The notes under the pieces were generated by a model, which was not told the DNA's origin, made no database searches, and saw only the letters and a program-made list of their open reading frames with translations. From NCBI GenBank assembly GCA_964518765.1, contig CAZFJC010000002.1, forward strand, positions 62,001 to 126,000: a stretch of 64,000 nt of DNA. The letters run 5' to 3'. Positions 10,600 to 19,508 of the stretch are shown here, piece by piece. Within the stretch, counting starts at the first letter, position 1. Each line of letters starts with the position of its first letter. This stretch comes from CAZPNX01 sp964518765 (GTDB lineage: Bacteria > Edwardsbacteria > AC1 > EtOH8). Both the position numbers and the translations under genes were made by a program.

Positions 10600-11453
10600 C
10601 GCGCCTCCCGGCTGTTGAACGCCTCGATGTGCTCCGCTGCCTTTTTAGCCCACCAGTTATGGGGCGACAGCTTCAGGCATTTCTCCCATTCCCTGACGGC
10701 CGCGGCCTGCATGCCCTTCAGGGAGTAAACCAGCCCCAGATGGTAGAAGGCCTCGATCAGGTTGGGCCCCAGCATGCCGGCCTTGGAGAAGAAGAAAAGG
10801 GCGTCATCAAGCATCTGGCGCTCCAGGTACACCAGGCCCAGGTAATAATGGGCGTAGAGCACCGCCACCCGGTCCTTGCCCGACTTGATGACCTTGGAAA
10901 GGTGCTCGATGGCCTCGCCGTAAATGCCCTTCTTCAGGCAGACGAACCCCAGGTTGTTGCGCACCCCGTCGTTGTTGGGCTCCATCTGCAGCACCTTCAG
11001 GCAGACCCCCAGAGCCTCCTCGTACATCCCCTGGTAGCTGTAGGCCCAGCCCAGCAGGGCCATGGCCTTGGTATCCGAGGGGTTGAGCTTGACGGCGCTG
11101 GACAGCGAGGCGATGGCCTTGTCGAACTGGCCGGTGCAGATCTGGTTCCAGCCCTCGGCCACGTAGGTGGATGACCCCAGGGCGTCGGTCTTCATGGTCT
11201 CTACGAAGGAGCGGATCATCACCTTGGACTCGTCCTCGGTGACCGTGGCCGTCTTGAATTGGTCGATCAGGTGCTTGACCCCGTCCTGGATTGAGGCCAG
11301 CTGCTTGGCGGCCACCGCCACCTCCTTGTACAGGGCCCTGATGTCCCGCTCTATCTCCGCCGCCCGGGAACGCGCCTCCGGACCGGATAGCAGCTCGCTT
11401 AGGGCCGCCATCTTGGCCTGGTACTCGCGGATGATTCCCTCTATCTTGCTCAT
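10596..11453 (-). CDS. TPR protein with N-terminal coiled coil
   Basis: 285 residues. Residues 1-75 form a helical coiled coil (IREYQAKMAALSELLSG onward). From about 100 on there are five or so TPR units, for example QFDKAIASLSSAVKLNPSDT and MYEEALGVCLKVLQMEPNND with the usual 34-residue period. No enzymatic motif and no signal peptide, so a cytoplasmic scaffold. It sits between cheB and a cheW-like gene (9 bp after cheB, 4-bp overlap with cheW-like), which points to a role in assembling the chemosensory complex. Confidence 0.85.
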   Translation of the reverse strand: MSKIEGIIREYQAKMAALSELLSGPEARSRAAEIERDIRALYKEVAVAAKQLASIQDGVKHLIDQFKTATVTEDESKVMIRSFVETMKTDALGSSTYVAEGWNQICTGQFDKAIASLSSAVKLNPSDTKAMALLGWAYSYQGMYEEALGVCLKVLQMEPNNDGVRNNLGFVCLKKGIYGEAIEHLSKVIKSGKDRVAVLYAHYYLGLVYLERQMLDDALFFFSKAGMLGPNLIEAFYHLGLVYSLKGMQAAAVREWEKCLKLSPHNWWAKKAAEHIEAFNSREAR

Positions 11454-11462
11454 CTGGCCCCC

Positions 11463-12521
11463 TCAGCTGCAGGCCCGGACGATGGCCTCTGGTATCTCGT
11501 CCAGGGGCAACACCTCGTCCACCGCACCGGTCTCCACCGCCGCCCGGGGCATCCCCCAGACCACGCAGGTGGACCTGTCCTCGGCCAGGGTCCGCCCTCC
11601 CCTCCTCTTGATGCTGGAAAGCCCCTTGGCCCCGTCATGCCCCATACCGGTGAGGATGACGGCCACCATCGGGCTTTGGCAGTTCTGGGCCAGGCTCTCC
11701 ATCATCACGTCCACCGAGGGCCTGACGCCGTGCCGCGGCGGGTCTTTGGAAAGCTCCACCCGACGCCCGTCCGATGCCATCCTAAGGTGCCATCCGGCCG
11801 GGGCCAGAAGTGCCTGGCCGCTTTGGATTTTATCCCCCTCCTCGGCCTCCTTTACCGAAACCTTGCTCCTGGCATTCAGCCTCTCGGCCAGCGACTTGGT
11901 AAAACCCAGGGGCATGTGTTGCACCAGCAAATAGGCGGCCTCCAGCTCGGACGGCAGGCGGGGCATGATCTCGGCCAGAGCCCTGGTGCCTCCGGTGGAG
12001 GAGCCAATGGCCACAACGCTCATGGCTCCAGTCGCCGACCCACGAACAGCTGCCGGCCTGGCCGCCTTTGCCGGCCGGATCGGCTTCCTGCCCACCAACT
12101 TGGAGAGATCCACCTCGGCCGCCATCCGGATGCGCTCCACCAGCTGTTCCCGCACCCGGTCGATGTCCAGCGAGATCGATCCCGAGGGCTTGGTAACGAA
12201 GTCGACCGCCCCCAGCTCCAGGGCCAGCAGGGTAGGCTCGGCCCCCTCTTTGGCGTGGGCCGAGAGAATGACGGTGGGTATCGGCCTTTCCGCCATCAGC
12301 CTGGCCAGGGCCTGCAGGCCGTCCATTTTCGGCATCTCCAGGTCCAGGGTGATGACGTCCGGCCTCAGCCTCTCGGCCATCTCCAGGGCCTCCAGGCCGT
12401 TCCTGGCCTGCCCGGCCAGCTCCAGCCCCTCGGCCTCCTGGACGATGTCGCCGACCATTTTTCGCATCAGGGCCGAGTCGTCGACCACCAGCACCCTGAT
12501 GGGGTTTCCTTCTCCCGGCAT
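11463..12521 (-). CDS. cheB: CheB, chemoreceptor glutamate methylesterase/deamidase
   Basis: About 352 residues from the ATG at 12519-12521; an in-frame TTG at 12551 directly behind GAGGAG would add ten residues but has no spacing. Receiver domain at the N-terminus with phospho-acceptor Asp in VITLDLEMPKMDG, and the C-terminal methylesterase with the Ser-His-Asp triad in GSSTGG, QHMP and MGHDG. It removes methyl groups from receptors after phosphorylation by CheA, opposing CheR. Both halves are complete. The propeller gene separates it from cheD and cheR. Confidence 0.96.
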   Translation of the reverse strand: MPGEGNPIRVLVVDDSALMRKMVGDIVQEAEGLELAGQARNGLEALEMAERLRPDVITLDLEMPKMDGLQALARLMAERPIPTVILSAHAKEGAEPTLLALELGAVDFVTKPSGSISLDIDRVREQLVERIRMAAEVDLSKLVGRKPIRPAKAARPAAVRGSATGAMSVVAIGSSTGGTRALAEIMPRLPSELEAAYLLVQHMPLGFTKSLAERLNARSKVSVKEAEEGDKIQSGQALLAPAGWHLRMASDGRRVELSKDPPRHGVRPSVDVMMESLAQNCQSPMVAVILTGMGHDGAKGLSSIKRRGGRTLAEDRSTCVVWGMPRAAVETGAVDEVLPLDEIPEAIVRACS

Positions 12522-12561
12522 ATTTACAAAGAATTCTTTATCTTTGATCAACTCCTCATCC

Positions 12562-12606
12562 CAGAAAACATCCCCATAGGCTCAGCCAGAAATGCTCGAT
12601 GCCAAT
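12562..12606. repeat. Direct repeat copy A, 3' side of propeller gene
   Basis: 45 bp matching 14796-14839 at 39 positions with one 1-nt indel; the longest exact block is 16 bp ending in ATAGGCTCAGCC. It lies between the propeller stop and the cheB start. An AGGCT/AGCCT inverted core is inside. Confidence 0.75.
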
Positions 12607-12683
12607 ATTGCGGCAATGAAAATACCTCTGTCCTGTCTAACACAAGCCTGGAGCCCCAAGAGGAAGCCATACATCTCTCGCCC

Positions 12684-14724
12684 TCACCGCACCAGCACCA
12701 TCTTGGCCGTGGCCGCCAGGCCGCCAGCCGAAAGCCTGACCAGATATACCCCGCTGGCAACCCGTCTCCCGCCCTGTCCCCTGCCGTCCCAAACCACCTG
12801 GTAGCGCCCCTCTGCGGCAAATTCATCAACCAGCGTCCGCACTTCCTGCCCCAGCAGATTATAGACCTTTATGGTTACCTCGCTGTTTTGGGAAAGTTGG
12901 TACTCTACCCGGTTCCCGGAAACCTTCAACCTCAAACCTTTCCCTGGTGAACCAGCCTGGCTCCCTGAGCCCTCCTCCACCCCGGCTGGACCATAGCCCT
13001 GATAGATACGAAGTCCGAGTTCATTATCTGCCACATAGGTATAGCCGCCGGAAACAGCCACGCCAATGACATTCCCCGGCATGTCGTAGTAGCCGGCCTC
13101 GGCAGGCGCCGAAGGATTGCTGATGTTTATTATCCGCAGGCCGGAATATTGATCCGCCACATAGGCATAGCTCCCGGAAACCGCCACCCGATAGGCATTT
13201 CCCGGCGTGTCGTAATACCCTGCCTCGAATGACGCCGACGGATTTCTGATGTCGATTATCCGTTGGCCATATACATCATCCGCCACATAAGCATAATTCC
13301 CGGAGACCGCCACCCCATATGCATTTCCCGGTGTATCGTAATAACCTGCCTCGAAGGGAGCCGACGGATCGCTGACGTCTATTATCCGCAAGCCGGAAGT
13401 ATCATCTGCCACATAAGCATAGCTCCCGGAAACCGCCACCCCATATGCATTTCCCGGTGTATCGTAATAACCTGCCTCGAAGGGAGCCGACGGATCGCTG
13501 ATGTCTATTATCCGCAGGCCGGAAAAATAATCCGCCACATAGGCATAGTTTCCGGACACGGCCACGTCCAAGGCCCACCCCGGCATGACGTAACAACCTG
13601 ACTCGAAAGGCGAGGACGGATCGCTGATGTCTATGATCCGTAGGCCGCTACTCCCATCTGCTATATAAGCATAGTTTCCGGATATCGCCACGCCCAAGGC
13701 CCACCCCGGTGTGTCGAAATACCCTGACTCGAAAGGCGAGGACGGATCGCTGACATCTACTATCCACAGGCCGGCATCATAATCCGCCACATAGGCGTAG
13801 TTTCCCGACACCGCTACGCCATATGAATACCCCGGCGTGCTATAATACCCTACTTGTGAAGGCGAGGACGGATCGCTGATTTCTATTATCCGCAGGCCGG
13901 CATCATCATCCGCCACATAGGCGTAGTTTCCCGACACCGCCACCCTATAGGCATACCCCGGTGTATTGTAATAGCCGACCTCGATAGGAAAGGACGGATC
14001 GCTGATAATTATTATTCGCAGGCCGGCTTCAGCATCCGCCACATAGGCATAGTTTCCCGACACCGCTACGCCATATGAATACCCCGNNNNNNNNNNNNNN
14101 NNNNNNNNNNNNNNNNNNNNNNNNNNNNNNNNNNNNNNNNNNNNNNNNNNNNNNNNNNNNNNNNNNNNNNNNNNNNNNNNNNNNNNCATAGTTTCCCGAC
14201 ACCGCTACGCCATATGAATACCCCGGCGTGTCGTAATACCCTGACTCGAAAGGCGAGGATGGATCGCTGATGTTTATAATCCGCAGGCCGGAATCGGCAT
14301 CCGCCACATAGGCATAGTTTCCCGACACCGCTACGCCATATGAATACCCCGGCGTGTCGTAATACCCGGCCTCGAAAGGCGCCGCCGGATCGCTGATGTC
14401 TATTATCCGCAGGCCGGCATCATAATCCGCCACATAGGCGTAGTTTCCCGACACCGCCACTCCCCGAACCCACCCCGTGGTGGCAAGTTCACCCACCTTC
14501 GCCGGTACGCTGGGCGTGTTCACATTCAGTATCATCAACCCGCCGCCCGAGCCGATCACTGCATAGTTATTGCCCCCGATGTTCGCATAGGCCGCGGCAT
14601 AGCACGGCCCATAGGGCCAGAGGCCTATGGTGCGAACATTCGAGCTGTCCTGCGCCCAGACCTGTCCCCAGCCAGCCCCAAAAGCAACCGCCGCCAGCAG
14701 CCTGAGAAAAGAAAAGCCCTTCAT
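12684..14724 (-). CDS. Secreted LVIVD-repeat beta-propeller protein with C-terminal sorting domain (contains assembly gap)
   Basis: One gene split by a 100-N gap; the two halves are in different frames only because the gap length is a placeholder. Signal peptide at 1-24 (ends GQVWAQ). Then about 11 visible repeats of 42 residues, each like GVAVSGNYAYVAD and LRIIDISDPSSP, the LVIVD beta-propeller motif. The last ~75 residues are a FlgD/Por-like sorting fold (VTIKVYNLLGQEVRTL, VVWDGRGQGG, VASGVYLVRL, KMVLVR end). GCAAGGAGGGAGGG precedes the ATG, an excellent ribosome site. It is likely exported and surface bound, and does not fit the function of its cheD and cheB neighbours. Imperfect direct repeats flank it on both sides. 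Confidence 0.85.
13030..14490. repeat. Tandem array of 126-bp coding repeats
   Basis: Units of 126 bp encode the 42-residue LVIVD repeats of the propeller gene. Neighbouring units near the middle and near the gap are almost identical at DNA level, suggesting recent expansion or gene conversion; the 3'-terminal units are more diverged. Confidence 0.85.
14087..14186. other. Assembly gap (100 N)
   Basis: Exactly 100 Ns inside the 126-bp repeat array. The 39 bases left of the gap (14048-14086) are identical to the 39 bases right of it (14187-14225), so the contigs broke inside near-identical repeats. Confidence 0.97.
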
Positions 14725-14795
14725 TTTCCCTCCCTCCTTGCTTTTTGGCTCATGCTTTTATTTGATGAAAACCATTTCAATCATCCCGTCGCCAT

Positions 14796-14839
14796 CAGAA
14801 AACACCCCATAGGCTCAGCCTGAAATACTCAACGCCTAT
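14796..14839. repeat. Direct repeat copy B, 5' side of propeller gene
   Basis: 44 bp matching copy A at 12562-12606. It lies between the cheD stop and the propeller start. Read on the minus strand both copies start from a GGCRTYGAG-like end. Confidence 0.75.
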
Positions 14840-14863
14840 CTTTATCATCGGCTAATCTTCGGC

Positions 14864-15421
14864 TCACAGCTCCTTCAGCCCGGCCTTGAAGGAGCGTACC
14901 AACACCGTGCCGCTGGAGACCAGGAACTCTACCGACCGCCCGTAGTCCGAGCCGGTGTCCTCGGCCACTATCGGTATCCCCAGCCTCTCCAGCTCGGCCC
15001 TGGCCTCCTGGGCGTTCCGCTGCCCGATGTTGGCGGTGCCCGCCCCCTTGCTGCTGGACAGCAGGGCCCCAAACATCCTGGCGCCGCCGGCCATTTTGGC
15101 CCGAAGCCTGGAACGGCTCCCCCCCAAGCGCTCGATCTCGGCTAGCATGGCCCCGATGGCCGAGGCTGGGAACTTGGCGGGGTTGGTCTGGTTTTTGACC
15201 AGCTCCGGCGAGGGCAGCATCACGTGGGCCAGTCCTCCCACCTTGGCCTGGGGATCATAGAGGACGATCGCCAGGCATGATCCCAGTCCGTGGGTGGAGA
15301 TCACTGCCGGCTCTCGGGCTACCGCCAGGTCGGCGATCTTGACTACGATCTCCCGGCTGACGGCTGGCTGATTTTTGTCATCCTCGGCCATTTTGCCGGC
15401 TCCGCTGGGTGCGGCCTTCAT
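14864..15421 (-). CDS. cheD: CheD, chemoreceptor glutamine deamidase
   Basis: 185 residues, ATG two bases after the cheR stop. Catalytic Cys49 in THGLGSC and His66 in GLAHVMLP are in place, and KMAGGARMF matches the conserved KxxGGAxMF stretch. CheD deamidates receptor glutamines to make methylation sites and, in the Bacillus/Thermotoga scheme, also binds CheC. A cheC gene is in the same cluster (27048), so the CheC-CheD feedback pair is complete. An internal ATG at codon 11 is an alternative start. Confidence 0.93.
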   Translation of the reverse strand: MKAAPSGAGKMAEDDKNQPAVSREIVVKIADLAVAREPAVISTHGLGSCLAIVLYDPQAKVGGLAHVMLPSPELVKNQTNPAKFPASAIGAMLAEIERLGGSRSRLRAKMAGGARMFGALLSSSKGAGTANIGQRNAQEARAELERLGIPIVAEDTGSDYGRSVEFLVSSGTVLVRSFKAGLKEL

Positions 15422-15423
15422 GG

Positions 15424-16248
15424 TCAGCGGATCCTCTGGTAGATCCGTTCCTTGGTGTCGAAGGCGGTGAAGGACTCCTTGGCCTGTCCGATCATGGTCT
15501 CCACCTTCCCCAGCACCAGAAAGCCCCCGGGCTTGAGGCTCTGCAAAAAATGCCTGAACACTATCTCCTGCGAGGCCCGATTGAAGTAGATGAGCACGTT
15601 GCGGCAGAATATCATGTCCACCTGGCGGAAGGGCGACGGCTCTAGCAGTTCGGCCCTCTGGAACTTCACCAGCTTCCTAGCCTCTGGCGAGATCGAGTAT
15701 TTGGCGCCGTCCTTGTCGAAGTAACGGTCCACCAGATCCCGCGGCATCTCGTCCAGGCTGCCCCACTCGTAGGACCCGGCCTGAGCCTTCTCCAGGCAAA
15801 GGCGGTCGATGTCGGTGGCGTGGACCTGGGCCTGGCCGTTCAGACCATGTTTCCTCTTGAACTCGGTCCACATGATGGCCACGGAGTAAGGCTCCTCGCC
15901 CGAGGAGCAGCCGGCGCTCCAAAACTGGAGCGACGCCCTCTGGTCCCAGCCTTCGATTATCTTGGGAAGCACCCGCTCGGCCACCGTCTGATAGACCTCC
16001 GGGTTGCGATAGAACTTGGTGACATTGATGGTCAGGGCGTCGAAGAGCTTGGGATATTCATCGGGGTCGGTCCTCAGCCGCTCGGCGTAATCGCGGTAAG
16101 ATAGGAGCTTGCAGCTACGAAGCCTGACCGCCAGGCGGCGCTTCAGCGGCCGCTCCTTGTACTGTCTGATGTCAAACCCAGTGTCCTCCAGGATGCGGTC
16201 GGCCAGGGCCAGCAGCTCGGGGTCGGTTATATTCTCCCGCGACGTCAC
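15424..16248 (-). CDS. cheR: CheR, chemoreceptor methyltransferase
   Basis: 274 residues, GTG start overlapping the upstream stop (GTGA). Helical N-terminal domain, then the SAM-binding fold with FWSAGCSSGEEPYSVAI, the acidic HATDIDRLCLEKA motif and MIFCRNVLIYF, all diagnostic of CheR. It transfers methyl groups from SAM to receptor glutamates. Placed between a DUF4388-TPR protein and cheD. No C-terminal TPR fusion, unlike some CheR proteins; the TPR function may be supplied by the neighbour. Confidence 0.97.
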   Translation of the reverse strand: MTSRENITDPELLALADRILEDTGFDIRQYKERPLKRRLAVRLRSCKLLSYRDYAERLRTDPDEYPKLFDALTINVTKFYRNPEVYQTVAERVLPKIIEGWDQRASLQFWSAGCSSGEEPYSVAIMWTEFKRKHGLNGQAQVHATDIDRLCLEKAQAGSYEWGSLDEMPRDLVDRYFDKDGAKYSISPEARKLVKFQRAELLEPSPFRQVDMIFCRNVLIYFNRASQEIVFRHFLQSLKPGGFLVLGKVETMIGQAKESFTAFDTKERIYQRIR

Positions 16249-17852
16249 TTCTTCTCCATCAGCATCAGGTTTCGCCGTACCACCTGGTTCTGCGGATCAA
16301 GCTCCAGCGCCTTCTTCCACCAGGCCATCGCCTGGTCCTTCTGCCCCTGCTTGAAGTAGAGGTTGCCCAGCCTGGCCATGTCCTGGGATCCGGCCAGATC
16401 CAGCTCCACCATCCGTCCCATCACCTCCATGGCCTTGGCGGCCATGGAATTCTTGTAGTAGAGATCGGAAAGGTTCTGCAGCACGATACGGCTGGCCGGC
16501 GCCAGCTTGAGGGCGGCGGCGTACCGCTTCTCCGCCTCCTCGGCCTGTCCCTTGGCCTGCCAGATGGCCCCCAGATTGTTCTCCACCGCCGGGTTGGGCC
16601 GGCCGCTCGACAGAATCTGGTTCCAGCGCTCCATGGCGGCGATAACGTTCCCGGACTTGACCTCGATCAGCCCCAGCATGAAGCTCACCAGCGGCAGGCC
16701 GGGATGCCGGGCCTCCACCTGCTCCAAATGCTCCCTGGCCTGTTGATGCTCCCTCTTGCGATAAAGCAGGACGGCAATGTTTATCCGCGGCACCACCTGG
16801 TCCGGAGACAGGTCCAGGGCCTTGCGGAACTGCCTCAGGCTGTCGTCCAACTCCCCCATGGCCTCCAATGCCAATCCCAGATTGTTGTAGGCGGCGGCCT
16901 TTCTGGGGTCGATGGCGATGGCCTCTAAAAACTCGGTGGCCGCCTCGGCCGGCTCGCCCTTGCGCAGATGGATCAGCCCCAGGAAAAAGCGGGCCTCGAA
17001 GAAGTCCGGTTTGATCTCCACTATGCGGCGGAACTCGCGGCTGGCTTCGTCGTACATCTGGGTCTTGTAGAAGGCCATCCCCAGGTTGCGGTGTTCCTCG
17101 ACCACGCCCATATTCCAGCCGGCCGCCTGCTTAGTCTTCTCGCCCCCCCGCTTGATGAGCCCGGTCAGCAGCAGGCCATAGATCACCTTGGAGGTGGCGA
17201 ACTCCCCCAGATGGGAGAGCTCCATAACCTCGGACATGCTCCGTTGCCCGTCCACCAGGGCCAGTATCTGGCGCTCCTGCTCGGTCAGCTCTAGGCCGGC
17301 ATGCTGCGAGACGTCCGCGGCCACCGGCTCCAGCACCGTCTGGCTCCCGGGCAGCTTCTTCTCCAGGTTGCGCCATTCGTCGATGCGGCGGGCCTCCTCC
17401 AGCAGCAGGTTCATGGCGTCCAGCGACACCAGGACGCTCTCCCCCTGAGGCAGGGTGTCCGGCTCGAAGAAAAATTCGCCCTCGGTCCAACGCAGCAGGT
17501 AGAAGACGGTCTCCTCTATCTGACTGGAGATATCTGCCTCTAGATCCGCTTGGGAGACCAGGCCGCGCTCCATCAGAATGTCCCCCAGCCGGCGGCCGTC
17601 GCCCTTGGCCCGCTGGGCCTCGAGCGCCTCCTCCAGCTGGCCGTAGCTGATAAGACCCCTGGCCAGCAGCCGGTCCCCGATGCGATCGGGCCGGTTGAGC
17701 AGGCTGGTATAGCAGATCATGCCGTCGCGGAAGTAGATGCTTCCGAAGTTCTGCCCGTCGGTCACCTTAAGGCAGCCCGTTTTCCGGCCCACCGCCAGCA
17801 GCTGGAGAACGTCCGGCAGGTTGACCTCGGAGAATGATCCCTTGATGGCCAT
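16245..17852 (-). CDS. DUF4388 (PATAN) domain protein with C-terminal TPR array
   Basis: 535 residues. DUF4388/PATAN at 1-160 (MAIKGSFSEVNLPDVLQLLA, GSIYFRDGMICYT, FYLLRWTEGEFFFEPD); a winged-helix-like segment at about 190-235 (LALVDGQRSMSEVMELSHLG); then about seven TPRs to the end (MYDEASREFRRIVEIKPDFF and on). No membrane segment. It is a paralog of the gene at 21949-23199; the pair brackets the MglA/roadblock/DnaA-like genes. PATAN domains have been linked to small-GTPase and receiver signalling, so an adaptor between the GTPase module and CheR is reasonable but unproven. Confidence 0.88.
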   Translation of the reverse strand: MAIKGSFSEVNLPDVLQLLAVGRKTGCLKVTDGQNFGSIYFRDGMICYTSLLNRPDRIGDRLLARGLISYGQLEEALEAQRAKGDGRRLGDILMERGLVSQADLEADISSQIEETVFYLLRWTEGEFFFEPDTLPQGESVLVSLDAMNLLLEEARRIDEWRNLEKKLPGSQTVLEPVAADVSQHAGLELTEQERQILALVDGQRSMSEVMELSHLGEFATSKVIYGLLLTGLIKRGGEKTKQAAGWNMGVVEEHRNLGMAFYKTQMYDEASREFRRIVEIKPDFFEARFFLGLIHLRKGEPAEAATEFLEAIAIDPRKAAAYNNLGLALEAMGELDDSLRQFRKALDLSPDQVVPRINIAVLLYRKREHQQAREHLEQVEARHPGLPLVSFMLGLIEVKSGNVIAAMERWNQILSSGRPNPAVENNLGAIWQAKGQAEEAEKRYAAALKLAPASRIVLQNLSDLYYKNSMAAKAMEVMGRMVELDLAGSQDMARLGNLYFKQGQKDQAMAWWKKALELDPQNQVVRRNLMLMEKK

Positions 17853-17944
17853 CTATCGGCTCGGATGCGGTATTACAACCTCAATCATTGCGGGGATTTT
17901 CGGACAAGCCTGAATCGGTCTCGTTTTAAACTTTTCAACTTGGT

Positions 17945-19432
17945 TTAAAAATCCTCCATCAGCCGGTCTTCTATCCTGGGCCAGTTCTCATCGATCAGGC
18001 CCAGATTGGCCGGCGCCGACTCGGCCGCCTCCCCCTCCGGCACGGCATCGGCCATCGCTGCCCTGGCCGGCATCTCCAGAATGGCTGCCGGCGGCGCTTT
18101 TCCCGGCCCCGAGCTGGTTTGAGCTGCCGAAGGCTTGGCTGCGTCCGAGGACTTTGCTGCCGTTGTTTCCGGGCGTGAAGGGCCGGGCTGCTGGGACAGG
18201 GTCGTCGGGGCTGAGGCCTTGGAAGGCGGGGCCGTTCTTTCTCCGGAGGCAGCCCCAGCCTGAGCTTTGGCAGCTTCCGGAGTGGTCGGTGACACCTCCC
18301 GAGGGGCGGGCTTGGGGGCCAACTCCCTCTTCAGGGACTGAACCGCCAACTTGAGCTCGTCCACCTTGTCCGGATCGAACAGCAGGGATTCCACCCGTTC
18401 GATCATCTCCGGGGTGGCGGCCGCGGCCATGCTGCCGAACTCCTCCTGAAGGGCGATCAGCTTCTCGATGTTGTCGGTGAAGGCCTGGTATTCCCTGGTG
18501 GCGGCCTCGATGTCCTGGTCCAGGGTCCGCTCCACCCGGGCGGTGTTGAAGCCCTTCATCTTCCAAATATAGAGCTTCTCCCTGTATTCCTGGCGCAGCT
18601 TCTCGGCGTTCTGCTCCTGGGTCAGGAGGTCGGTGACCTTGGTATCCAGCCCGGTGATGAAATCCCCAAACTCGCCCGGAAGCGGCTCGGCCGGAACCTC
18701 CGGCCCCTGGGCCGGCTTCGGTTCTGCCTGAGTCAGCGCTGGCATGGGCAGCACCTCGTCCACGATGCTCCTGGTCACCTGGCCGTCAAAAAGCGAGGCG
18801 TAGAGCAGCACCCGGTTGAGGGCCCCCTCCAGCTCGCGCACGTTGGATGGCACTCGGGAGGCAATGGTCACCAGCACCTCCTCGGAAAGTTCGGCTCCGC
18901 GGGCCCCGGCCTTGGCGGCCAGGATCATGGCCTTCTCGTTGACGTCGATGTCCCGAAGGCCCACGATCACCCCGCCCAAAAGCCGCGACAGCAGCTTGGG
19001 ATCCAGCTCCTCGATCTTCTGGGGGACGGTGTCGGTGGAGGCTGCTATCTGCCGGCCGGTGCCCACCATGGCGTCGAACAGGGGTATCATCCGGATCTGG
19101 ATGTCGCGGTCGCGAATACAGAGATGCAGGTCGTCTATCAGCAGCAGGTCGGCCCTCTCCGCCCCGTCCAGGTCCTGGCGTCGGATCTGTCCGCCGGAGA
19201 GCATGACCACCGTCCAATCCCGGTTGGCGGACGAGACCTCGTTCCCCAACGCCTGCAACAGGTGGGTCTTGCCCAGTCCGACGCCGCCGTGTATCACCAG
19301 CGGATTGTAGAGCCGGCCCGGCTGCTCGGCCACCCGGCGGGCGGCGGCGAAGGCCATCCGGTTGCTGGGCCCGGTCATGAAGTTGCCGAACTGGTAGATG
19401 CTGGTCAGTATGTGGGGCTCGGCCTCAGGCAT
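17945..19432 (-). CDS. DnaA-like AAA+ ATPase lacking the DnaA DNA-binding domain
   Basis: 495 residues. Residues about 1-230 match the DnaA/Hda ATPase core: entry helix YQFGNFMTGPSNRMAFAAA, Walker A GGVGLGKT (49-56), Walker B DLLLIDD (95-101), sensor 1 STDTVP, an arginine-bearing LLSRLLGG box and sensor 2 NVRELEGALNR. The origin-binding domain IV is absent. Instead there is a helical coiled coil (about 260-370) and a long Pro/Ala/Ser-rich tail ending in acidic DENWPRIEDRLMEDF. It lies between the MglA-like GTPase and DUF4388-TPR genes. Domain content argues against replication initiation and for a signalling or polar-assembly ATPase; the exact role is unknown. Confidence 0.88.
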   Translation of the reverse strand: MPEAEPHILTSIYQFGNFMTGPSNRMAFAAARRVAEQPGRLYNPLVIHGGVGLGKTHLLQALGNEVSSANRDWTVVMLSGGQIRRQDLDGAERADLLLIDDLHLCIRDRDIQIRMIPLFDAMVGTGRQIAASTDTVPQKIEELDPKLLSRLLGGVIVGLRDIDVNEKAMILAAKAGARGAELSEEVLVTIASRVPSNVRELEGALNRVLLYASLFDGQVTRSIVDEVLPMPALTQAEPKPAQGPEVPAEPLPGEFGDFITGLDTKVTDLLTQEQNAEKLRQEYREKLYIWKMKGFNTARVERTLDQDIEAATREYQAFTDNIEKLIALQEEFGSMAAAATPEMIERVESLLFDPDKVDELKLAVQSLKRELAPKPAPREVSPTTPEAAKAQAGAASGERTAPPSKASAPTTLSQQPGPSRPETTAAKSSDAAKPSAAQTSSGPGKAPPAAILEMPARAAMADAVPEGEAAESAPANLGLIDENWPRIEDRLMEDF

Positions 19433-19508
19433 GTGACGGCTGTCTTCCCTTTATTTTCCAATACTAGTCTCTTATCCCAGCGGCGGCTGGTTCCGCCGGG
19501 CTCCGGCG

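Noticed and set aside
13030..14490. Possible CRISPR-like repeat array
   Set aside because: The 126-bp units are coding LVIVD propeller repeats with no unique spacers.
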